Of a stretch of DNA of 64,000 nucleotides, positions 45,788 to 54,673 are shown piece by piece. This DNA comes from an uncultured Campylobacterota bacterium. Its GTDB lineage: Bacteria > Campylobacterota > Campylobacteria > Campylobacterales > Sulfurovaceae. The position numbers and the translations under genes are program-made. Where the stretch lies: the NCBI GenBank assembly GCA_937141405.1, contig CAKZQQ010000006.1, positions 310,001 to 374,000 on the forward strand, written 5' to 3'. Positions within the stretch are counted from its first letter, which is position 1, and each line of letters begins with the position of its first letter. Below the pieces are notes generated by a model. It was not told the DNA's origin. It worked only from the letters and a program-made list of their open reading frames with translations, and searched no databases.

Positions 45788-46891
45788 ATGAGTGTTGTGG
45801 ACATTCTTTTAAAGTTACTCAGTTTTAGATCGATAACCCCCGAAGATGATGGTGCGTTTGATTGGATTGAAGCATATTTAGATGAGTTTGAAGCCATATA
45901 TTACAACGAGGCCGGAGTTAAAAATCTTTTTTTAACAAAAGAGTTTGGCAAAGGTGCGCATCTCTGTTTTGCCGGGCACATTGATGTTGTTCCCCCGGGT
46001 GAGGGGTGGGAGAGCAATCCTTTTGTACCTATGATTGATGAGGGCTATATCTACGGTAGGGGAGCACAAGATATGAAAAGCGGTGTCGCTGCATTTCTTG
46101 CCGCACTCAAAGAGAGCTCAAATTTTCAAGGAAGACTCTCCGTGCTACTCACATCTGATGAGGAGGGGGATGCTCTGCATGGTACAAAAGTGATGTTAGA
46201 GCATCTCAAAAGCATCAATCTTTTGCCCGAGTATTGCGTCGTAGCAGAGCCAACATGTGAGGAGCATTTTGGTGATGCTTTCAAAGTGGGCAGGCGAGGC
46301 TCTATCAATGGAGTGATTACGGTTCACGGCGTTCAAGGGCATGCCGCTTATCCTGAAAAATCAAAAAATCCTATCCATATGATAGCTCCAATATTAGCTG
46401 AAATTGCCGGTGTCGAGCTTGATAGCGGTGATGCATTTTTTGCGCCAAGTAGACTCGTCATCACTGATATTCGCTCCGGCTTCGAAGTAACCAATGTAAC
46501 GCCTGATGTTTTAAAGTTGATGTTCAATGTCCGAAACTCTACAAAGACATCAGGCGAGGCGATAGAGGCATTTATCAAAGATCATTTTGCCGGAGTTGAT
46601 TATGATTTGAGATTAATGCAAAGTGCTGAGCCTTTTGTAACGAGAGAATCTATATTGGTTGACTATTTAGCCAAAAGTATAGAAGAGATTACGGCATTAA
46701 AACCAAAAAGCTCAACAGCAGGCGGGACGAGTGATGCTAGATTTGTCGCCGCTTATGGTATAGATGTGGTAGAATTTGGAGTCAAGAATGATAGGATACA
46801 CTCTAAAAATGAGCGAGTCGGTATCGATGAGGTTGAAGCACTCTATGAGGTGTTTTTAAAAGTTATAGAGGCATTTAAGATAAAGGATTGA
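45788..46891 (+). CDS. dapE: Succinyl-diaminopimelate desuccinylase
   Basis: 367 residues. Metal-binding 'LCFAGHIDVVPPG' (His, Asp), 'YGRGAQDMKSGVAAF' (Asp), catalytic 'LTSDEEGDA' (Glu-Glu) and late 'TAGGTSDARFV' and 'EFGVKNDRIHSKNE' follow DapE of the M20 family. It hydrolyses N-succinyl-LL-DAP toward lysine and peptidoglycan DAP, downstream of lysC. Follows the rhodanese gene by nine bases. Confidence 0.94.
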   Translation: MSVVDILLKLLSFRSITPEDDGAFDWIEAYLDEFEAIYYNEAGVKNLFLTKEFGKGAHLCFAGHIDVVPPGEGWESNPFVPMIDEGYIYGRGAQDMKSGVAAFLAALKESSNFQGRLSVLLTSDEEGDALHGTKVMLEHLKSINLLPEYCVVAEPTCEEHFGDAFKVGRRGSINGVITVHGVQGHAAYPEKSKNPIHMIAPILAEIAGVELDSGDAFFAPSRLVITDIRSGFEVTNVTPDVLKLMFNVRNSTKTSGEAIEAFIKDHFAGVDYDLRLMQSAEPFVTRESILVDYLAKSIEEITALKPKSSTAGGTSDARFVAAYGIDVVEFGVKNDRIHSKNERVGIDEVEALYEVFLKVIEAFKIKD

Positions 46892-46892
46892 C

Positions 46893-47306
46893 TTGAAAAG
46901 AGTACTATTTTTACTTTTGGCTTTATCTGCTCTGATTTTTGCAGATGGGCTCAACTGGCGGGCAACACTCGGCGATGCTATAAGTGTGGCAAAAAAACAA
47001 GATAAGATGATTATGGTTTTTGTTGAGAGTGACTATTGTAGATGGTGTAAAAAGATGAAAAATAGAACTTTTATCAATCCCAATGTAGTCCAGAGGCTCT
47101 TGCAAATAGAGGCAGTAAAAGTGAAGCGAGATGATTATGATACACTTCAAGATTTCCCTTCCATACGGGGTGTTCCCACGATATTTTTTATCACATCGGA
47201 TAAAAAGATCGTAGGGCAGATTGTCGGTTATGTTGATCCGGTTGATTTTTTGAGCTACCTTAATGATGCGCAAGCTAAAGCGAAGAAGCTAAAAAAAGAG
47301 ATATAG
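46893..47306 (+). CDS. Exported thioredoxin-fold protein
   Basis: 137 residues from a TTG one base after the dapE stop. Signal peptide (KRVLFLLLALSALIFADG) then a thioredoxin fold with active site 'YCRWCKKMKNRTF' (C-x2-C) and the cis-proline 'GVPTIFF'. Resembles the DUF255/thioredoxin_7 periplasmic group (SoxW/YyaL-like small forms). Probably a periplasmic disulfide reductase. Only two bases precede the histidine kinase gene. Confidence 0.86.
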   Translation: MKRVLFLLLALSALIFADGLNWRATLGDAISVAKKQDKMIMVFVESDYCRWCKKMKNRTFINPNVVQRLLQIEAVKVKRDDYDTLQDFPSIRGVPTIFFITSDKKIVGQIVGYVDPVDFLSYLNDAQAKAKKLKKEI

Positions 47307-47307
47307 G

Positions 47308-48330
47308 ATGCTCTACAAAAAACCAAGACTCAGCGAATATATCTTAGCAAGAGTTGTAACGGTTTCTCTTGGGCTCTATCTTCTCTTTTTTATTATCATG
47401 CTCTCCTTTTTAGGGTCCAATAGGCTTGCTTGGCTCTCTTTAGCGTTTGTTGCGCTTGCTTTTATCGCATTTATCTATATAGTGTATAGAGGAACAAAGA
47501 GCGTTCAAAAAGAGCTCTCGATAGTCAATAAATATCTCGCAAATCTTGAAGAGACCGATGTAATCGATTATGAGACGAAATTTTTCGCTAAAGAGTTTGA
47601 ACAGATCAATGAAAATCTCATCAAAGTGCTGAGTAAATACAAAAAAAGAGAGGAGATGAAACAAAAATACACCTCCAAACTAAAACTCAAAAATCGCCAA
47701 AGAAGCGATATGATCTCAGCCATTGCCCATGAGTTTAGGAACCCAATCGCCGCCATTATGGGATATGCACAGACGCTTGAAGATGATAAAGATCTCAGTG
47801 ATGCGATGCGAGATAGATTTTTAAGCAAGATCAATGCAAATAGCCAAAAGATAGAGGACCTCCTTAAAAGGCTTATCTTGTGGAATAAGTTTGAAAGTGG
47901 CGAGGCGAGACTGGAGAAGACAAATTTTCGCATCACTTCTTTGGTAGAGAACATTGCTCAGGATCTTAAAGAGAAATATAAAGGCAGAGATATTCTCGTC
48001 CGGGGTGAGGATTTTAGTATCGATGCCGATAGAACACTCATGGAAGTCGTTGTTAAAAACCTTATAGAAAATGCGCTCAAATACTCTAGCGAAGATGTTG
48101 AGGTCAAACTAGAAGGCAGAAAGATAAGTATTGTAGATAAGGGTGTGGGTATCTCCGAGGAGCATCTCGATAAGGTAACGAAGAAGTTTTATCGCTCCGG
48201 TACGCATAATTGGGATAACTCTATGGGATTGGGGCTTTCTATCGTCAAAACGATTCTTTCACTGCATGGTAGTTACCTTGAGATAGAGAGCAAAGAGAGT
48301 GAGGGCTCTACCTTCTCATTTGAGATGTGA
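47308..48330 (+). CDS. Orphan sensor histidine kinase
   Basis: 340 residues. Two N-terminal membrane helices (about 13-35 and 40-60) with almost no periplasmic loop between, a short linker, HisKA with phospho-acceptor His141 in 'AIAHEFRNPIAAIMGYAQTL', then HATPase with 'NLIENALKYS' and 'SMGLGLSIVKTIL'. The minimal loop suggests it senses a membrane or internal signal. No response regulator gene is adjacent, so its partner is elsewhere. Confidence 0.86.
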   Translation: MLYKKPRLSEYILARVVTVSLGLYLLFFIIMLSFLGSNRLAWLSLAFVALAFIAFIYIVYRGTKSVQKELSIVNKYLANLEETDVIDYETKFFAKEFEQINENLIKVLSKYKKREEMKQKYTSKLKLKNRQRSDMISAIAHEFRNPIAAIMGYAQTLEDDKDLSDAMRDRFLSKINANSQKIEDLLKRLILWNKFESGEARLEKTNFRITSLVENIAQDLKEKYKGRDILVRGEDFSIDADRTLMEVVVKNLIENALKYSSEDVEVKLEGRKISIVDKGVGISEEHLDKVTKKFYRSGTHNWDNSMGLGLSIVKTILSLHGSYLEIESKESEGSTFSFEM

Positions 48331-48337
48331 TAGCGCC

Positions 48338-48712
48338 ATGCAGTATGATCTAGATATCAAGAGCAAATACGCGCAAATATTTAAAACCATACGCAAGATA
48401 CTCCTTTCTTACCCTCAAATCAAAGAGTTTAAAAATGCCAAGCAGACCTCTTATGGTGATGCGTATGGCGTAGTTGTTATGATGAGGAGTAAAAAAGAGT
48501 ATTTAGTTGTTGCTTTTGGAAGAGGACATAAGCTTCAAGAGAAGTTTCCACAGCTGCAAGGGAGCGGCAAGATAGTCAGACATCTCTATTTTAAAGAGAG
48601 CGATAGTGTGGATGAAGCACGCTTGCGCGAGATGATAGAGGAGAGTTTTATCTTGGGGTTAGAGGCAGATGAGATAAAGCGCTTGAGGGCTATAAGGAGT
48701 GGGAGAGGGTGA
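48338..48712 (+). CDS. DUF1801-family protein
   Basis: 124 residues from the ATG at 48338 (MQYDLDIKSKYAQIF); the open frame runs back into the kinase gene but that start is unlikely. 'YDLDIKSKYAQIFKTIRKILLSY', 'AYGVVVMMRSKKEYLVVAFGRGHKL', 'GSGKIVRHLYFKESDSVDEARLREMIEESF' match the DUF1801/YdhG fold, a small alpha-beta protein thought to bind small ligands. Function unknown. Confidence 0.75.
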   Translation: MQYDLDIKSKYAQIFKTIRKILLSYPQIKEFKNAKQTSYGDAYGVVVMMRSKKEYLVVAFGRGHKLQEKFPQLQGSGKIVRHLYFKESDSVDEARLREMIEESFILGLEADEIKRLRAIRSGRG

Positions 48713-48736
48713 GTTGGCTCACCAACTCTTTATCTT

Positions 48737-49264
48737 TTAAGGCATTGTATATTCAGCCAATCCACACTGCGTAACCTTCATGCAATCCATAGTGTTTTTA
48801 GCTCTAAATCCGCTCATGCATTTGATTGTTTTTTCCGACCAGTGTTGACACTCTTGAAAGCAGGTGTTATAAGCAGCATTGCGATCTGTTTGGGTATCAT
48901 CATCAGCATAAGAGACACAGTATTTGTAGTTGTAGCATGCCTTAGTGCATCGATAGTCTATAGGTTTTTCAGGCTCATATTCGTAAGGGTCTTGCGTGTC
49001 TTCCGTGCGGCAGCTTCCCTCATTGATATTGATTTGATCACATTTTGTAGCTTTACTCATGCACTCAATAGCGCTATCTTTCCAGCCGTTGCAATGCGTT
49101 AAGCAGTCATCTAGATTGATATTTGCATCAGGGCAAAGTGCTTTTATCTTGTCATGACAGACCGTAAAGCAGTTAGCTTCATCAAATTCAGGAGGTGTAG
49201 GTGTTGATGAGTTACACCCGACAAAAAAGAAAATCACGGGAATCAAATAGAGGTATTTTTTCAT
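48737..49264 (-). CDS. Cys-rich lipoprotein with duplicated twin-CX3C repeat
   Basis: 175 residues from the ATG at 49264; a start 32 codons upstream is in frame but lacks a ribosome-binding site while AAGGCAAGAAG precedes this one. Lipobox FVGC with Cys17. The mature part holds two similar units: C32-x3-C36 ... C54-x3-C58-x2-W61-x6-C68-M, and C106-x3-C110 ... C135-x3-C139-x2-W142-x6-C149-M. The exact C-x3-C-x2-W-x6-C-M match in both shows internal duplication; such twin-CX3C layouts form disulfide-linked helical hairpins. I do not recognise a named family. It faces the molybdoenzyme operon divergently. Confidence 0.72.
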   Translation of the reverse strand: MKKYLYLIPVIFFFVGCNSSTPTPPEFDEANCFTVCHDKIKALCPDANINLDDCLTHCNGWKDSAIECMSKATKCDQININEGSCRTEDTQDPYEYEPEKPIDYRCTKACYNYKYCVSYADDDTQTDRNAAYNTCFQECQHWSEKTIKCMSGFRAKNTMDCMKVTQCGLAEYTMP

Positions 49265-49566
49265 CTTCTTGCCTTTATGCTTTATTAATTTAATTGTAAC
49301 ATAAAGTAATTTAGTTCCGTTTGACAAATAATTATCTGAATAATTAAATATATATAACAATATATATCATTTTAATTAATGAAAAAACGCATAATTTTTT
49401 ATCAAAATTGCTACCATTTTGCTATAGTTATATAAAAATCTCTTATTTTTCTTTAAAATATTTCCTTTTTAATAATATTTCATATACACTATATCTAAAG
49501 CATATTGTTTTTGAATAAATTAATAAATATTGCTTATATTTATTATAACTAACAAAAGGAGGCGCT
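49265..49566. promoter_or_regulatory. 302-bp AT-rich intergenic regulatory region
   Basis: The only gene-free stretch above 300 bases. Contains no open frame worth calling. Two overlapping inverted repeats: TAATTAT-CTGA-ATAATTA (49329-49346) and a longer A/T-only one with arms AATTAAA and TTTAATT (49342-49377). A TTGACA at 49321 followed after 17 bases by TTAAAT could be a promoter pointing right, though 220 bases from the operon start; a second TATAAC lies close to the start. An excellent AAAGGAGG-type site precedes 49567. Likely the promoter/operator of both the molybdoenzyme operon and the lipoprotein. Confidence 0.5.
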
Positions 49567-50304
49567 ATGAAGTTAGGGTTTTTGGTAGATCTTCACCTTT
49601 GCATGGGATGCAAGGGGTGTGAAGTAGCCTGCAAAGTTGAAAATGAGGTTCCTCTTAGTTCATGGAGATTGAGGGTCAAATATCTCGATAGAGGAGTATT
49701 TCCCGATACTTCTAGAAGTTTTACGCCACTTCGATGTAACCACTGTGAAAATGCACCCTGTGAGAGGATATGTCCCGTATCGGCACTTCATTACCTTGAT
49801 AACGGCATCGTTAATATAGATAACGAAAGATGCATAGGCTGTGCCGGCTGTATGATGGCATGTCCGTATGGTGCTATCTATATGGATCCGGAGACAAATA
49901 CCGCTGACAAATGCACCTACTGTGCCCATAGAGTTGAGGGTGGTTTACTGCCGGCTTGTGTTGTTGCATGTCCTGTTGAGGCAAATATTTTTGGAGATAT
50001 AGAAGATGATACAAGTCACATATCTCAGTATATCATGGCACACAAAGGGAATGTGCAGGTAAGAAAACCGGAAAAACATACCAACCCTAAGCACTATTAT
50101 GTTGGCGGTGGTACCTCTTCGCTTGATCCGCTTGCACATGAGAGAATCGAAGGGTATGGGCTTTTCAATAATATCACACACCTTAAAACAAACGGTGATC
50201 CGCATCACGGCATAATCGATAGATTTTTAGCACCTTTTAAATCGCACGAAAAAGACAATAAAAGTTTTATGCAATCTGACAAAACCGAAAAAGGAGGTCA
50301 CTAA
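49567..50304 (+). CDS. 4Fe-4S electron-transfer subunit (PsrB/PhsB/TtrB type)
   Basis: 245 residues. Four Cys clusters in the dicluster DMSO-reductase-B layout: 'CMGCKGCEVACK', 'CNHCENAPCERICPVSAL', 'CIGCAGCMMACPYGAI' and 'CTYCAHRVEGGLLPACVVACP', giving four 4Fe-4S sites that wire the Mo subunit to the membrane quinone. No signal peptide of its own, so it should be exported with the Tat-tagged A subunit. First gene of the operon in B-C-A order. Overlaps the NrfD gene by one base. An AAAGGAGG-type site precedes it. Confidence 0.92.
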   Translation: MKLGFLVDLHLCMGCKGCEVACKVENEVPLSSWRLRVKYLDRGVFPDTSRSFTPLRCNHCENAPCERICPVSALHYLDNGIVNIDNERCIGCAGCMMACPYGAIYMDPETNTADKCTYCAHRVEGGLLPACVVACPVEANIFGDIEDDTSHISQYIMAHKGNVQVRKPEKHTNPKHYYVGGGTSSLDPLAHERIEGYGLFNNITHLKTNGDPHHGIIDRFLAPFKSHEKDNKSFMQSDKTEKGGH

Positions 50305-51248
50305 TGCAAGAGACAATTAACGCCACACAATCACTCGTCACGCTTGATGTTGCACTCCCGGGGATTATCTGGGGAGGTATCATTACTATCAATATGTGGG
50401 CAAAGAGTATCGGCACGGGAGTTATCATAGTCGGTGCGTATCTTCTTTTTCGCCATAAAAAAGAGCAGATGCCAAACTATAGATGGCTCATACCGCTTAT
50501 CGCATTTATCGCGCTCAATGTCTTTTTGCTCTTTACGCTCATCGACTTGCACCAGCCTTATAGGATGATAAATATATTTCTTCATCCGCACTTTACCTCT
50601 GCAATCACGGTTGGAGCTTGGATAGCATCTCTCTTTACGCTTTTGGTATCAGTGATGCTTATCATCGGACTTGCAAGTGGTTTTCCTGATGTTCTCAGAC
50701 ACAATGGTGTTGCGAAAAAGTTACGAGGGAGCGAATCGCTCTACGATAAACTTTCTCCGATTGTTCTATTTTTGGCATTTCCTGTGACGCTCTATACTGC
50801 GATCATTATGGCAGAGTCCAGTGCGAGAGAGTTATGGCAAGCACCTACGGAGCTCACGCAGATGTTTTTAGCCGCACTCATAGCAGGTGCAGCTACACTC
50901 TTGCTTTTTAGTGCAAAATGGAGTGATGCAGTGAAAAAGGATATCACGCTCGTGTTGATATTTGCTGTTACTTTTAGCTTTTTGATCTATATGGGTGAAT
51001 ACTTTTTCTCATTTAAATCATCAGAAGCTGAGGCAACTCTGGCATACATTCATCTAGGGGGCACCTATAGTATCCAGTTTTGGGTAGCGATGATATTGGG
51101 ATATATCTTACCATTTTTCTTAGGTATCCTCTCTATTAAAGAAAACACAAAAAGCGTTGCAAAAGTTGCTGCTGTTTCGGCTCTCATAGGGCTTTATTTG
51201 GCAAAAGATGTTTGGCTAAAAATACCTCAACTATTACCGTTGAGCTAA
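50304..51248 (+). CDS. NrfD/PsrC-family membrane anchor
   Basis: 314 residues, eight or nine hydrophobic helices. 'IIWGGIITINMWAKSIGTGVIIVGAYLL' and 'LFLAFPVTLYTAIIMAESSARELWQAP' fit the PolyS/NrfD fold, which holds the quinone site and no heme. It passes electrons between the quinone pool and subunit B. The start ATG at 50304 overlaps the previous stop. The single long second half is typical of the PsrC/TtrC group. Confidence 0.88.
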   Translation: MQETINATQSLVTLDVALPGIIWGGIITINMWAKSIGTGVIIVGAYLLFRHKKEQMPNYRWLIPLIAFIALNVFLLFTLIDLHQPYRMINIFLHPHFTSAITVGAWIASLFTLLVSVMLIIGLASGFPDVLRHNGVAKKLRGSESLYDKLSPIVLFLAFPVTLYTAIIMAESSARELWQAPTELTQMFLAALIAGAATLLLFSAKWSDAVKKDITLVLIFAVTFSFLIYMGEYFFSFKSSEAEATLAYIHLGGTYSIQFWVAMILGYILPFFLGILSIKENTKSVAKVAAVSALIGLYLAKDVWLKIPQLLPLS

Positions 51249-51258
51249 GGAGATTGAT

Positions 51259-54200
51259 ATGGTTAAAAAGATGAATCAAAACAGAGAAAGTTTTTTTGAG
51301 AGCAGAAGAAATTTCCTCAAAAATAGTGCCTATACCGTAGCTGGAACAACGCTTACTCTAGGAGTTTTTAAAACTATCGTAGATACGCCTGCAAACGCTT
51401 CAAGTGAGTTTACATCTACCCCAAAAACACTCTTTTCTTATCCAAATCCAAAAGAGTGGGATAGTTATGTCGAGCTTGATGGTAATGATTGGAAAAGAGG
51501 CGGTATCGGCAGAAGAGGGATTAAGAGTGAAAAAAATCCTGAGGGTATCACGGCGACAGAATATATGCTCGTTCCTACTGCTTGTTCAAATTGTGAAGCA
51601 TCATGTGGATTGACGGCTTGGGTTGATTTGAGCTCTTACAAAAAAGGTGGTCAGCTTAAAGTAAGAAAATATATGGGAAATCCTCTGCATGCGGGAAGTA
51701 GAGGGAGAAATTGTGCCAAAGGATATGCAGCGCAATCGCAAATGTATGATCCCGATAGAATCCCATTCCCACTCAGAAGAGCTCCCGGAAGCAAAAGAGG
51801 CGATGGGAAATGGGTGCGAACTACTTGGGATGAGGCGATGAGCGAGATAGGCTCTAAAATCGCAAGTCTGCTTAAAAGTGATGATGAGGTCTCTAAGAAG
51901 ATGTTTATGTATCAAGTGGGTCGTCCAAATGAGAATGGTTTTGGTGCAAGAGTGCCACAATCTCTCGGCGTAGATGGTTGGAACTCACATACAAATATCT
52001 GTAGTGCGGGTGCTAGAGAAGGAACAATCCAGTGGACAAATGATGATAGAAATTCTCCTGATTGGGCGAATGCCGATCTTATCTTTTTGCAATCTTCTCA
52101 CGCAGCAGATGCAGGACACTATTTCCAACAAGCCGCAGGGCGAATAGCTGATGCGAGAAAAAGAGGCGCTAAGCTTGTCGTTATGGATCCTCGGATGTCA
52201 AATTCAGCCGGTATGGCTGATCTTTGGGTGCCTTGTTGGCCGGGAACCGAAGTAGCGCTTTATCTCTATCTTGCCAATAGAATTCTCAATGAAAAAGGGC
52301 TCAATGGTGACTCTTTGGTCAACCACAATTTTGTAAAAAAATGGGTCAACTGGGATAGACTGATGTCAAACAAAGAGTATCTCTCGCTCCTTGTTGAAAA
52401 GGGTTATATCAAATCAGTGCCAAAAGGTGATAGCTATGAAGATTTCATAACGATGATATCAGAGATGTATAGTCCATATACGCTTGATTTCGTGGTTAAA
52501 GAGTGTCGCATTGAGGCGAAAACAGTAGAAAAACTCTATGATATGTTTATCGATGCAGGCGCAAGGGTTGCGACCTATATTTGGAGAGCCGGTCCTATAG
52601 GACACAGAGGCGGATGGATGAACGCAAGAGCAGCATTTTTGCCGTTTGTTCTTCGAGGTGCTATGGCGGGCGATAAGGGTGGCATGGGACTTCACCATTG
52701 GCATGTAATCTCGGTTAACGGTAAAGGTGACAAGGCAACAGTTTCAGGTGTTGCGCCGGACAAAGTAGATGTTTGGAATGAGTTGGCTTGGCCACCGGAG
52801 TATCCTTTGAGTGCTTATGAGATGAGCTTTTTATTGCCGCATTTGCTCCTTGATGATGAATGGAGAGCAAAATGGAATGCCAAAGGGCTTAAAGTGCCTG
52901 AAAAGTTAGGCGTTTATGTACCACGTATCTACAATCCGGTCTGGATCAATCCTGATGGATTTAGATGGATAGAGGCACTTAAAAGAGAAGACAAGGTCGA
53001 GCTCTCTTTTAACCTCTCGCCGACATGGTCTGAGACAAATTGGTTTTGTGATTATGTATTGCCGGTGGGATTAGCAGGGGAGCGACACGATCAGCAATCA
53101 GAGGCAACACAGCCTTCTCGCTGGCTCAGCTTTAGAAATCCGGCTCTTAGGGTTGCGCTTGAAAAAATGGGATGGAAACCAAAAAATCCAGCGAGAGCAA
53201 CACTTGAAGCACATATCGAAGCAGGTCTTGGTGAGATATGGGAAGAGGTTGAGTTTTGGGCAAATATCATGGTAGATTATGTTGACCCTGACGGATCACT
53301 TGGAGTACGAGAACATTGGGCTTCTAAAGAGGATCCAAGTAGAGCAGTGACGATTGCTGAGTGGTATCAAGAGGCATTTGATAATCTGCCAAACCTCAAA
53401 GCAGCAGCAAAGATAAAATACCCTGATTCTAAGTATCCAAACTATGAGATGATGCGCGATATGGGTACTTGGCTTGAAGAGGATAATATCTATAAACCGC
53501 AAGAGAGACCACTCGAAAAAGAGGGCGATGCCTATATCGTAGAGGGCAAGAGATATGAGGCGAGTCAAGTGACCAAAGATAAATTTGGCACACTCCTTGT
53601 TGCGGATGCACATGGAGAAAAAGAGGCGATAGGTATCGAGATTGATGGAGAGATCATGGATGGCTTTCATACGCTGAGTAAAAAACTTGAGTTCTTCTCT
53701 GAATGGTTTGCACAGTGGAAATGGCCGGAGTATGCCGTGCCTATCTATCCGAAGAGCAAAGCCGAGAGAAAAGAGATGATTCATCTTGTGACACAAGTGC
53801 ATCATGATTATATGAATGGAGAGAATGAGTTTGCACTCAATACGATTTTTAGATTGCCATACAATATCCATACGCGATCGGTTAACTCAAAACATCTTAT
53901 GGAGATATCGCAAAATCACAATCCTGTATGGATACACACAAGTGATGCCGCGCGACTTGGCATCAAAAGAGGTGATTCCATAAAAGTGACGATTACTGAT
54001 ACGCTTTGTGGTTTAGAGTCGGGCTATTTTATAGCAATGGCAGTGCCGACAGAGGGTACGATGCCGGGCGTGCTTGCTTGTTCTCATCATGCAGGAAGAT
54101 GGAAGCTTAAAAATGCCATTGAGATACCCGGGTTTGAGCACAAATTAGGTGTTCTCGGACTCGGCGCTCCACTTTTTGAGATGCATATGGATGGAGAAAT

Positions 54201-54591
54201 CGGTACGATGAAACCTCTAGAGGGTATCAAAGAGGGGATGCTCAAGCGACCTGATACTTGGCAGTTTAAAGAGTACAACAAGGACCTTGACAATATCTGG
54301 TGGGATGGACTTAGTGGCTCATGGCAAAATGCAGTTGCTGCCGCACACCCCGATCCGATAGCAGGAAACCATGCTTGGCACCAAAAGGTAATTATAGAAA
54401 AAGCTAAGCAAGGAGAGGTGATAGGCGATATCTATGTCAATTATGCAAATAACATGAAAATTTATCAAGCGTGGAGAGATCAACTCACAAGACCACTTGA
54501 AGCAGGCGATACACTTAGAAGACCGGTGCACATGAAGCGTCCCGGTCCAAAGATATCTAAAAAAGGTTACAGTGTAGAGATTATAGGCTAG
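51259..54591 (+). CDS. Tat-exported molybdopterin oxidoreductase catalytic subunit
   Basis: 1110 residues, long for the family. Twin-arginine signal S-R16-R17-N-F-L-K, predicting periplasmic location. 4Fe-4S motif C109-x2-C112-x3-C116-x35-C152, then Mo-bis-MGD domains; Cys248 in NICSAG is the likely Mo ligand (Cys rather than Ser or Sec). Later 'PTWSETNWFCDYVLPVG' and a C-terminal MopB domain 'IHTSDAARLGIKRGDSIKV'. Family candidates: polysulfide/thiosulfate (PsrA/PhsA) or tetrathionate reductase (TtrA), the latter sharing B-C-A gene order and size above 1000 residues. Substrate is not settled. Good GGAG before the ATG. Confidence 0.88.
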   Translation: MVKKMNQNRESFFESRRNFLKNSAYTVAGTTLTLGVFKTIVDTPANASSEFTSTPKTLFSYPNPKEWDSYVELDGNDWKRGGIGRRGIKSEKNPEGITATEYMLVPTACSNCEASCGLTAWVDLSSYKKGGQLKVRKYMGNPLHAGSRGRNCAKGYAAQSQMYDPDRIPFPLRRAPGSKRGDGKWVRTTWDEAMSEIGSKIASLLKSDDEVSKKMFMYQVGRPNENGFGARVPQSLGVDGWNSHTNICSAGAREGTIQWTNDDRNSPDWANADLIFLQSSHAADAGHYFQQAAGRIADARKRGAKLVVMDPRMSNSAGMADLWVPCWPGTEVALYLYLANRILNEKGLNGDSLVNHNFVKKWVNWDRLMSNKEYLSLLVEKGYIKSVPKGDSYEDFITMISEMYSPYTLDFVVKECRIEAKTVEKLYDMFIDAGARVATYIWRAGPIGHRGGWMNARAAFLPFVLRGAMAGDKGGMGLHHWHVISVNGKGDKATVSGVAPDKVDVWNELAWPPEYPLSAYEMSFLLPHLLLDDEWRAKWNAKGLKVPEKLGVYVPRIYNPVWINPDGFRWIEALKREDKVELSFNLSPTWSETNWFCDYVLPVGLAGERHDQQSEATQPSRWLSFRNPALRVALEKMGWKPKNPARATLEAHIEAGLGEIWEEVEFWANIMVDYVDPDGSLGVREHWASKEDPSRAVTIAEWYQEAFDNLPNLKAAAKIKYPDSKYPNYEMMRDMGTWLEEDNIYKPQERPLEKEGDAYIVEGKRYEASQVTKDKFGTLLVADAHGEKEAIGIEIDGEIMDGFHTLSKKLEFFSEWFAQWKWPEYAVPIYPKSKAERKEMIHLVTQVHHDYMNGENEFALNTIFRLPYNIHTRSVNSKHLMEISQNHNPVWIHTSDAARLGIKRGDSIKVTITDTLCGLESGYFIAMAVPTEGTMPGVLACSHHAGRWKLKNAIEIPGFEHKLGVLGLGAPLFEMHMDGEIGTMKPLEGIKEGMLKRPDTWQFKEYNKDLDNIWWDGLSGSWQNAVAAAHPDPIAGNHAWHQKVIIEKAKQGEVIGDIYVNYANNMKIYQAWRDQLTRPLEAGDTLRRPVHMKRPGPKISKKGYSVEIIG

Positions 54592-54614
54592 AGCATGAGA
54601 ATATCTCACGCTCT
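54590..54614 (+). terminator. Intercistronic hairpin after the Mo-subunit gene
   Basis: AGAGC-a-TGAGA and TCTCA-c-GCTCT pair with one mismatch around an ATA loop, beginning within the stop codon region. A T-run follows only after about 20 bases. It probably protects the 3' end of the upstream message or attenuates the accessory genes relative to the enzyme subunits. Confidence 0.5.
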
Positions 54615-54673
54615 TAGTTGACTCTTTGTCGTTTTTTAAATACTATATCTCTAAATAAGATTGTGAGGTTCCA

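Noticed and set aside
53296-53871. 191-codon minus-strand frame inside the Mo-subunit gene
   Set aside because: Antisense shadow of a conserved enzyme, rich in Cys/His/Ile, without a ribosome-binding site.
51259-54591. Selenocysteine or frameshift in the Mo-subunit gene
   Set aside because: The frame is uninterrupted and the expected ligand position is an ordinary Cys codon (Cys248).
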